From positions 118,150 to 182,149 of the forward strand of contig NZ_LVEM01000001.1 of assembly GCF_001641335.1 (NCBI RefSeq): DNA of 64,000 bases, in the 5' to 3' direction. The stretch's first letter is position 1. Each line of letters begins with the position of its first letter. Shown here piece after piece: positions 44,824 to 51,255 of this stretch. The DNA comes from Bradyrhizobium stylosanthis. Lineage in GTDB: Bacteria; Pseudomonadota; Alphaproteobacteria; Rhizobiales; Xanthobacteraceae. The notes beneath the pieces were generated by a model, which saw nothing but the letters and a program-made list of their open reading frames with translations, was not told the origin of the DNA and ran no database searches. Made by a program: the position numbers and the translations under genes.

Positions 44824-45564
44824 GTGCTTCTCGCTGTCTTGTCGGATATTCACGGTAACAGGCAGGCGTTCGAGGCCTGCCTGAAGGTTGCCCGCGCCAG
44901 GGGCGCCGAGCGCTTCATCCTGCTCGGCGACTTCGTCGGCTATGGCGCCGATCCGGAATGGGTCGTGGATACGGCGATGGAGCTGGTTGCGCAGGGGGCT
45001 GTTGCCGTGCGTGGCAATCACGACCAGGCGGTCAATTCCTCGTCCGAGACCATGAATGCCGAGGCGCAGATCGCGATCGAATGGACCCGCGGCCGGCTCG
45101 ACGCCGCGCAGCGGCGATTCCTGGCCGACCTGCCGATGCTGGTGGAGGACAGCGATCATCTGTTCGTGCACTCGGAGGCCTCCAGCCCGCAGCGCTGGCA
45201 CTATGTCCGATCGACCGTGGACGCCGCCAAGAGCCTGATTGCGACGCCCGCCCACGTCACCTTTTGCGGCCACATCCATCGTCCGGCGCTCTATTCGATG
45301 TCGGTGACGGCGAAGATGACGAGCCTCGTGCCCAAGACCGATGTTGCGGTGCCGCTGCTGCGCGGACGGCAATGGCTGGCGGTGCTGGGCGCGGTCGGCC
45401 AGCCGCGCGACGGCGATCCGTCCGCGGCCTTCGTGCTTTTCGACACGGTGTCGTGCCAGATCACCTATTGCCGCGTGCCCTACGATATCGAGACGGCCGC
45501 GAGCCGGATCCGCGAGAACGGCCTGCCGCCTTGGCTCGCCGACCGCCTGTCGCAAGGGCGCTAG
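44824..45564 (+). CDS. calcineurin-like metallophosphoesterase (operon gene 4)
   Basis: This 246-aa enzyme is a dinuclear metal phosphoesterase. Its metal ligands are visible in AVLSDIHGN, ILLGDFVGYG, VRGNHDQAVN, LFVHSEA and TFCGHIHRPALY. The family includes YfcE phosphodiesterases and bacterial PPP protein phosphatases. It begins with a GTG at 44824 after GGAGGG, 117 bases after gene 3. The stop is 5 bases before the kinase start. Its pairing with a protein kinase suggests it may remove the phosphates the kinase adds, which is inference. Confidence 0.88.
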   Translation: MLLAVLSDIHGNRQAFEACLKVARARGAERFILLGDFVGYGADPEWVVDTAMELVAQGAVAVRGNHDQAVNSSSETMNAEAQIAIEWTRGRLDAAQRRFLADLPMLVEDSDHLFVHSEASSPQRWHYVRSTVDAAKSLIATPAHVTFCGHIHRPALYSMSVTAKMTSLVPKTDVAVPLLRGRQWLAVLGAVGQPRDGDPSAAFVLFDTVSCQITYCRVPYDIETAASRIRENGLPPWLADRLSQGR

Positions 45565-45569
45565 AAGCG

Positions 45570-47003
45570 ATGCCGAAACCCCTGGTCAGCTCAGGCGCGG
45601 TGATCGACGGCTACACCATCGGCGAATGCGTCCATGCCGGCGGCATGGCGACGTTGTGGACCGTCACCCATCCCGGCATCGACGTACCGCTGCTGATGAA
45701 GATCCCGCGGGTGTCGGAAGGCGAGGACCCCGCCGCGATTGTCTCCTTCGAGATGGAGATGATGATCCTGCCGCGGCTTGCGGGGCCGCACGTGCCGACG
45801 TGCTTCGGCACCGGCGATTTCGCGCATCAGGCCTATGTCGTGATCGAGCGCATCGCCGGGACCACGCTCTACAAGCGGCTGCCCGACCTGCCGCTGCCGT
45901 ACGACGAGGCGCGGCAGCTCGTCGCCAAGGTCGCAACCGCGCTTGCCGATCTGCACCGGCAGAACGTGATCCATCACGACATCAAGCCGAGCAGCATCAT
46001 GTTCCGCGAGAGCGGCGAGGCGGTGCTGATCGACTACGGCCTGTCGCACCACGATCATCTGCCCGATCTGCTGCAGGAGGAGTTCCGCCTGCCTTACGGC
46101 ACCGCGCCCTACATGGCGCCGGAGCGGCTCCTGGGCGTGCGCGACGATCCGCGCAGCGACCTGTTTTCGCTCGGCGTGCTGCTCTATTTCTTCACCACGG
46201 GCGAGCGTCCCTTCGGCGAGGGCGAGACGCTGCGCGCGATGCGACGCAGGCTCTGGCGCGATCCGCATCCGCCGCGCGCGCTTCGCGCCGACTATCCGGC
46301 CTGGCTCCAGGAAGTGGTGCTGCGGTGCCTGGAGATCGAGCCGGTGTGGCGCTATCCGACCGCCTCGCAGCTCGCCTTCGATCTTGCCCACCCGGACAAG
46401 GTCAAGCTCACGACCCGCTCGGAGCGGCTGAAGCGCGATCCGCTCAGCGTCGCCTGGCGGCGCCGCTTCAACCAGGGCGTCATGGCGCCGCGCGCGAAAT
46501 CGGATGTCGCAGCCCAGATCGCATCGAGCCCGATCCTTGCGGTCGCGCTCGACACGGCGGAAGGCGCCCCGGAGCTGAATGAAGCGCTGCGCATCACCAC
46601 CGAGCGCATTCTTGCCACGCTGCCCTCGGCGCGGCTCGCCTGCGTCAACGTCCTCAAGCTCAACCGCATCGCGATCGACCGGACGCTGGACGAGCAGGGC
46701 TCCAACAAGCATATCGACCGCATGGTCGCGCTGCGCCATTGGGCGACGCCGCTCAAGCTCGATGAGAGCCGGCTGTCGGTTCACGTGCTGGAAGCGGTCG
46801 ACCCTGCGGCGGCGCTGCTGGAATTCGCCGAGATGAACTCGGTCGACCATGTCATCATCGGGGCGCGACAGAACTCGTTCAGGCGGACCTGGCTCGGCAG
46901 CGTCTCGGCCAAGGTGGCCGCAGAGGCGAGCTGCACCGTCACCGTGGTGCGGCCGCCGCGGATGGCTGCAGCGAAACCGGACACCGGCGTGGTATGGGGC
47001 TAG
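45570..47003 (+). CDS. Ser/Thr protein kinase fused to universal stress protein domain (operon gene 5)
   Basis: This 477-aa protein has an N-terminal eukaryotic-like kinase domain (residues about 14-275) and a C-terminal universal stress protein domain (about 320-465). Kinase features are the glycine loop HAGGMATLW, ATP lysine K44, catalytic D137 in HHDIKPSSI, DYG at 155-157 in place of DFG, and APE (MAPERLLGV). The asparagine normally found at position 142 is serine, so activity may differ. The stress domain has HVIIGARQNSFRRTWLGSVS. No transmembrane helix is seen. It follows the phosphoesterase gene by 5 bases. Confidence 0.88.
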   Translation: MPKPLVSSGAVIDGYTIGECVHAGGMATLWTVTHPGIDVPLLMKIPRVSEGEDPAAIVSFEMEMMILPRLAGPHVPTCFGTGDFAHQAYVVIERIAGTTLYKRLPDLPLPYDEARQLVAKVATALADLHRQNVIHHDIKPSSIMFRESGEAVLIDYGLSHHDHLPDLLQEEFRLPYGTAPYMAPERLLGVRDDPRSDLFSLGVLLYFFTTGERPFGEGETLRAMRRRLWRDPHPPRALRADYPAWLQEVVLRCLEIEPVWRYPTASQLAFDLAHPDKVKLTTRSERLKRDPLSVAWRRRFNQGVMAPRAKSDVAAQIASSPILAVALDTAEGAPELNEALRITTERILATLPSARLACVNVLKLNRIAIDRTLDEQGSNKHIDRMVALRHWATPLKLDESRLSVHVLEAVDPAAALLEFAEMNSVDHVIIGARQNSFRRTWLGSVSAKVAAEASCTVTVVRPPRMAAAKPDTGVVWG

Positions 47004-47009
47004 GACGGA

Positions 47010-47201
47010 TCAGGCCGCATGGGCGGTGTGGGCGACGCGCTTGCGTCGGATCGGCCAGGAGAACTGAGGACCGGGCTCGCCGTGATCCGCGCTGCCGCCA
47101 AAATACTGGATGATCTCGCGGCAGGGCTCGCAATTGAAAAGGTTACGCGACGCGGATGCCTTGGTCATTTCCTTCAGGCAGTTCGGGCAGTGCGGTTTCA
47201 T
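47010..47201 (-). CDS. small zinc-ribbon-like protein, 63 aa
   Basis: This 63-aa protein has two CxxC pairs, CPNC and CEPC, separated by sixteen residues, typical of a small zinc ribbon, then a basic tail. Function unknown. It is the last of three closely spaced small ORFs on the minus strand, with a 24-base gap from the previous one. Its start codon at 47201 has no strong ribosome site, which fits coupling. It converges on the kinase gene 6 bases away. Confidence 0.6.
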   Translation of the reverse strand: MKPHCPNCLKEMTKASASRNLFNCEPCREIIQYFGGSADHGEPGPQFSWPIRRKRVAHTAHAA

Positions 47202-47225
47202 GGCTCAAGTCCGGAAAGAGAATTG

Positions 47226-47405
47226 TCAGTGCCGGCGCGGTGACTGGAATGGGTGGTCCAGCTCCGCCGCCTCGGGCCCGCTGTCGTCGCCCCGCTCGCC
47301 TTCGGGGCGTTCGAGCCGGCCGAAGAAATCGTCGAGGTTCGGATGCGGACGCCGCGGAATACGGCACCTGCGTTTCGGCTGACGCTTCACGAGGGCGATC
47401 CGCAT
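47226..47405 (-). CDS. small basic protein, 59 aa (probable)
   Basis: This 59-aa frame starts with ATG at 47405, 5 bases after the stop of the small membrane ORF. It has an Arg/Lys-rich first half (RIALVKRQPKRRCRIPRRPH) and an acidic second half (GDDSGPEAAELDH). I recognise no family. The tight spacing to its neighbours is the main support. Confidence 0.4.
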   Translation of the reverse strand: MRIALVKRQPKRRCRIPRRPHPNLDDFFGRLERPEGERGDDSGPEAAELDHPFQSPRRH

Positions 47406-47410
47406 GGGCG

Positions 47411-47551
47411 TCAGGCCCGATTGCGGTCGCGACGGATGCTGCGAGCCGAGCGTGCCGGGGCTTCGACCGGTCCGGCCGACGGGCCGAACACAACGAACGC
47501 ACAAAAACCAAGCCACAACGCCACGCCAGTCCAAACCAGGGTCGTCGTCAT
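47411..47551 (-). CDS. small membrane protein, 46 aa (probable)
   Basis: This 46-aa frame begins at the ATG at 47551 and has one hydrophobic helix (TLVWTGVALWLGFCAFVVF), then a basic cytoplasmic tail (RSARSIRRDRNRA). It is a typical single-pass small protein of unknown role. A longer frame begins at 47599. It precedes the 59-aa and 63-aa ORFs on the same strand. Confidence 0.45.
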   Translation of the reverse strand: MTTTLVWTGVALWLGFCAFVVFGPSAGPVEAPARSARSIRRDRNRA

Positions 47552-47641
47552 GATGTGCTCCCGCGAAAACAGGCAGGAATCACTTGCAGTGATTTGCACG
47601 AATCAGTGAAGCCCGGATGAGTACGGGTCGCGGTTGCAATT

Positions 47642-48241
47642 TTAGGCATTGCGCGCTGCAGCGCCCGTAGGACCCGCAGCTTTTTCCGGATGCGACCGCC
47701 GTGTCCCGCCGGCGCGCGCAGCTTCGAGGATATCGCGCAGGCGCGAGGCGTCGCGAACGCAGCGAAACCCGTAGCGGCCGGTGTAGTCGGTATCGGGCGA
47801 GCGGGTCGATCGCCCGGAGGCGAAGTTGAGGTGGCCGGCGCCACGGCCGATGTCGAGGATTTCGAAAACTGCATCCATGGCCTCGAGCGGCGTCTGGCTG
47901 ACGGTCCGCCGGCCCCAGGCCGTTCGCAGGATGAGCGCGCGGAGATCGGTGATCAGATAGAGCGTCTGCAGGTCCTGCAGCAGCATCACCAGCGGGGCCG
48001 CAACCATCGCGATCCCGAGCATCAGAAGAGGGTGGGCTGCCTGGTCGATCCAACCGGCCTCGACGGCGACGATCGTCAGCAACAGCCAGGGACATCCGAT
48101 CCACCAGAGCCATCGCCACATCATCATGCGGGCGAGGCCGTCGGGCTGGCCCTGCCAGATCACCCGCTCGCCGTCCTGCAGGGCCTCGTCGCGCAGGCGC
48201 CGCAGACCTGCGGAAAACAGCGTGTCGCGGATTTCGTCCAT
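47642..48241 (-). CDS. membrane protein with PH-like domain
   Basis: This 199-aa protein has two transmembrane helices (MWRWLWWIGCPWLLLTIVAV and LLMLGIAMVAAPLVMLLQDL) and a PH-like strand pattern after them (TLYLITDLRALILRTAWGRRT), as in bacterial PH (bPH2) proteins. The C-terminus is basic. Function unknown. The frame continues upstream of 48241, but the ATG there (MDEIRDTLFSAG) is the likely start since the rest overlaps rpe. It lies 50 bp after the rpe stop and may be co-transcribed with it. Confidence 0.75.
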   Translation of the reverse strand: MDEIRDTLFSAGLRRLRDEALQDGERVIWQGQPDGLARMMMWRWLWWIGCPWLLLTIVAVEAGWIDQAAHPLLMLGIAMVAAPLVMLLQDLQTLYLITDLRALILRTAWGRRTVSQTPLEAMDAVFEILDIGRGAGHLNFASGRSTRSPDTDYTGRYGFRCVRDASRLRDILEAARAGGTRRSHPEKAAGPTGAAARNA

Positions 48242-48290
48242 TGCTGTTGGTCGCGGCGGCCGCAAGGCCGGTTCGGATCGCGAAGCGCCG

Positions 48291-48992
48291 TCAGATGGCT
48301 TCGCCGCGCGCACCGAGCGCCGCGTTGCGGATGGCGGCGATGTTGGTCTTGTAGGCGTCCTGCGTGCCGCCCTTGAACACCGAGGTGCCGGCGACGAAGG
48401 CGTTGGCGCCGGCAGCCGCCAGCGGGCCTGCGACATCCGGGCCGACACCGCCATCGACCTCGATGTCGATCGGACGGCCCGCCGTCATCGCGCGAATGTC
48501 GCGGATCTTGGAGATCGCCGAGGGGATGAAGGCCTGGCCGCCGAAGCCGGGATTGACCGACATCACCAGCACGAGGTCGACGAGGTCGAGCACGTATTCG
48601 AGCGCGCTGATCGGCGTGCCCGGATTGAGCGAGACGCCGGCCTTCTTGCCGAGCGCGCGGATCGCCTGCAGCGAGCGGTGCAGGTGGGGACCGGCCTCCG
48701 CATGCACCGTGATGTGGTCGCAGCCGGCCTTCGCGAAGGCCTCGAGGTAGGGATCGCAGGGCGAGATCATCAGATGCGCGTCGAAGATCTTCTTGGTGTG
48801 CGGGCGCATCGCCTTGATGACGTCGGGGCCGTAGGAGATGTTCGGAACGAAATGCCCGTCCATCACGTCGAGATGGATCCAGTCGGCCCCGGCAGCATCC
48901 ACCGCGCGCACCTCCTCGCCGAGCCTGGAGAAATCCGAGGCCAGGATCGAGGGCGCGATGGCCAGGGGGCGGTGGGCGAAGGCTTGGGTCAT
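48291..48992 (-). CDS. rpe: ribulose-phosphate 3-epimerase
   Basis: Rpe interconverts ribulose 5-phosphate and xylulose 5-phosphate in the pentose phosphate and Calvin cycles. The 233-aa product has [17 protein letters not shown], the metal-binding [35 protein letters not shown], and [11 protein letters not shown], all standard. The start at MTQAFAHRP is the only ATG in that position. It is upstream of the PH-like membrane protein. No other Calvin cycle gene is nearby. Confidence 0.96.
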   Translation of the reverse strand: MTQAFAHRPLAIAPSILASDFSRLGEEVRAVDAAGADWIHLDVMDGHFVPNISYGPDVIKAMRPHTKKIFDAHLMISPCDPYLEAFAKAGCDHITVHAEAGPHLHRSLQAIRALGKKAGVSLNPGTPISALEYVLDLVDLVLVMSVNPGFGGQAFIPSAISKIRDIRAMTAGRPIDIEVDGGVGPDVAGPLAAAGANAFVAGTSVFKGGTQDAYKTNIAAIRNAALGARGEAI

Positions 48993-49243
48993 GGCGCTGT
49001 TCCCGTGGCGGCCGTGAAAGATGGATGTCGCCTAACATGGGCCTCTGCGGCGGGCAATGCAGGGGCGGCGTGCTTCCTGTGGGCGGAAATTTCTGCCGTC
49101 GGCGGCATGAATTGCCGATGTTCCCACGGGCTCCGCGGCGCGGCGACCGCGGATTTCATTGAGCTTTTTGCGCTGGCACGACGCTTGCTGACTTCATCTG
49201 CAGGACATTGGCTGCGGCGCGCCGCATCGGTTGGAGTTGTGCA

Positions 49244-50044
49244 ATGTTGTTCGCCCTTGGCGCCGTCTCGAGTGCGCTCGACGCGATCCAGTCGCTGACG
49301 AACTCGAAGTCGTCCTCGTCGACGCAGAAGTCCGGCGCCTCGCAGGGCGCGGCGGCCAATCCCTTCGCGATCGACAGCAGCAACAGCTTGAGCAGCGGGG
49401 CGACCTCGTCGGTCAATGCCGGCAAATGTCCGCAGATCGCGCCGGAGACGATGAACGCGTTGTTCGCCGCGCAGAGCCAGTCCTCGGACGGAAGCAGCAG
49501 CGCGACGAGCTCGGCCTCGTCCAGCTCGACGTCCTCGACCTCGTCGAGCCGCGATGCTGCGCTGAAGCACCTGTTCTCGCAGATCGATGCCGACGGCGAC
49601 GGCAGCATCACCAAGTCGGAATTCGAGGGCGCACTGGGCGCAGGCGGCACCAACCTGGCGCAGGCCGATGACGTGTTCTCGAAGCTGGATGCAAATGGTG
49701 ACAACAGCGTCAGCCTGGACGAGATGTCGAAAGCGCTGAAGAGCGGTCATGGCGGCCACCACGCCCATGGCGCGAGCGGCGCGGGCGATGCCTCCGGCAA
49801 CGGCTCGGATTCCTCGTCGTCGTCGGGCGGCGGCTCGACCTCGACCACGACGACGAACGCCGACGGCTCGACCACCACCACCGTCAGCTATGCCGACGGC
49901 TTCAAGATGTCGACCACGGTGCCGGGCGCCAACTCCGCCCGCAGTTCGGCCTATGACCTGTTCGCGCAGTTGATGCAGCAGCAGGGCGGGCAGGGGCAGG
50001 GCGGCTCGGCCGCCGCCGGCTCGTCGATGTCGATGAGCGTGTGA
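49244..50044 (+). CDS. Ser/Thr-rich EF-hand calcium-binding protein
   Basis: This 266-aa protein contains two EF-hand loops: DADGDGSITKSE and DANGDNSVSLDE (about residues 113-165). The rest is low-complexity serine, threonine and glycine, for example in SSSTSSTSSS, a GHGGHHAHGA histidine cluster, and a glutamine/glycine tail. The N-terminus LFALGAVSSALDAIQSLT is not a clean signal peptide. Possibly secreted without one. The ATG at 49244 is preferred over the frame start at 49208. Function unknown; calcium binding is predicted from the loops. Confidence 0.85.
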   Translation: MLFALGAVSSALDAIQSLTNSKSSSSTQKSGASQGAAANPFAIDSSNSLSSGATSSVNAGKCPQIAPETMNALFAAQSQSSDGSSSATSSASSSSTSSTSSSRDAALKHLFSQIDADGDGSITKSEFEGALGAGGTNLAQADDVFSKLDANGDNSVSLDEMSKALKSGHGGHHAHGASGAGDASGNGSDSSSSSGGGSTSTTTTNADGSTTTTVSYADGFKMSTTVPGANSARSSAYDLFAQLMQQQGGQGQGGSAAAGSSMSMSV

Positions 50045-50071
50045 GCGCGAAGCTTTTTCCGCAAATGAAGC

Positions 50072-50173
50072 TGTCATGCCCGCGCAGGAGGGGAATCCAG
50101 CATTCTGCGGCCTCTCGGCTTAACCACGCCTGTCTCTGGAATACTGGATCGCCCGGTCTTCGCCGGGCGATGA
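50072..50173. repeat. intergenic palindromic repeat, family G
   Basis: Imperfect inverted repeat of about 102 bases with ends TGTCATGCCCGCGCAGG and CGCCGGGCGATGACG and inner AATCCAGCATTCT and GGAATACTGGAT arms. It lies between the convergent EF-hand and P1 peptidase genes. Confidence 0.75.
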
Positions 50174-50204
50174 CGCGCGACGTGCGGTTGAGAGGCACGC
50201 GCCC

Positions 50205-51221
50205 CTACGCGCCGAACCGATCCTTCCACGCCGGCTGCGCGCCGGGGAACGGCAGCGCCGTCGCGCTGTAGACGCCGCGGGCGATCGCGCGCGCGACGAC
50301 GTTGGCGGCGACCGTTCCGAGCTCGGTGAGGCCGGCCAGCGGCTCGATCGACTTCTCGCCGGTCGCAGCCGCAAACAGCACGTCGCCGTCGGTCGGCGCG
50401 TGCACCGGATAGATCGCGCGGGCAAAGCCGGTGTGGGCGATCATGGCCAGCCGTTTGGCCTGGGGTTTGGTCAGTGCCGCGTCGGTGACGACGGCGCCGA
50501 TGGTGGTGTTTTCGCGCGCCGCTGCGGCGGGACCGCCCTTGATGCGCATCGCCAGCATGTCGGGCGTGAATTTGGGCGGCAGGCCGTGCCCGCCGAACTC
50601 GTCGTTCTCCTCGAACGGCGCGGCCCAGAACCACGGTCCTTCGCCGACGGTCGCGCTGCCGACCGCGTTGACGACCATGATGGCGGCGACCTTGATGCCG
50701 TTGTCGAGAACCGCTGACGCCGAGCCCAGTCCGCCCTTGAAGGTCGCGGTGGTTGCGCCGAGGCCCGCGCCGACGCTGCCTTCCGCATAGTCGTGACCGG
50801 CGGCCACCGCCGCCTCATAGCCGAGATCGCGATAGGGGGCGAAGCGGCCCCAGTTCTTGTCGCCGCCGTTGAGCAGGTCGAACATGATCGCACCCGGCAC
50901 CAGCGGGATCACCGCGCCCCGGATATTGAGACCGCGGCCCTGCTCGGCGAGCCAGGCCTGCACGCCGCCGCCGGCCTCGATCCCGAAGGCGGAGCCGCCG
51001 GACAGCGCGATCGCATCGACGCGCTCCTGCGTGCTGGCAAGATCGAGCAGCGAACCCTCGCGCGTGCCGGGGCCGCCGCCGCGCACGTCGATCGCCGCGA
51101 TCGCGGGCGAGTCGAAGATGATCGCGGTCGTGCCGGAGCCGACCTTCGCATTCTCGGCGTGGCCGACGCGAACGCCGGCGATGTCGGTGAGCAAATTTTT
51201 CAAGGCCGGCACTCCATGCAC
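50205..51221 (-). CDS. P1 family peptidase (DmpA/beta-peptidyl aminopeptidase-like)
   Basis: This 338-aa N-terminal nucleophile hydrolase of the S58 family is cut by itself into two subunits. Family signatures are NLLTDIAGVRVGHA at the N-terminus, DVRGGGPGTRE, ALSGGSAFGIEAGGGVQAWL, and NTTIGAVVTDA, where the nucleophile (the second threonine) is exposed by autocleavage. Members release N-terminal D- or beta-amino acids. Substrate unknown. It stands alone between the EF-hand gene and the MASE4 kinase. Confidence 0.92.
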   Translation of the reverse strand: MHGVPALKNLLTDIAGVRVGHAENAKVGSGTTAIIFDSPAIAAIDVRGGGPGTREGSLLDLASTQERVDAIALSGGSAFGIEAGGGVQAWLAEQGRGLNIRGAVIPLVPGAIMFDLLNGGDKNWGRFAPYRDLGYEAAVAAGHDYAEGSVGAGLGATTATFKGGLGSASAVLDNGIKVAAIMVVNAVGSATVGEGPWFWAAPFEENDEFGGHGLPPKFTPDMLAMRIKGGPAAAARENTTIGAVVTDAALTKPQAKRLAMIAHTGFARAIYPVHAPTDGDVLFAAATGEKSIEPLAGLTELGTVAANVVARAIARGVYSATALPFPGAQPAWKDRFGA

Positions 51222-51255
51222 TTGCTGTCTGCGATAGCGCAGAGATGCCGCCGGC

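Noticed and set aside
44958..45569. N-terminal extension of the kinase-stress protein
   Set aside because: It lies inside the metallophosphoesterase gene in another frame; the ATG at 45570 starts right before the kinase domain.
49490..49560. Tandem repeat or CRISPR-like array
   Set aside because: The repeated TCGTC-like codons encode a serine tract in a long intact frame and have no spacers.
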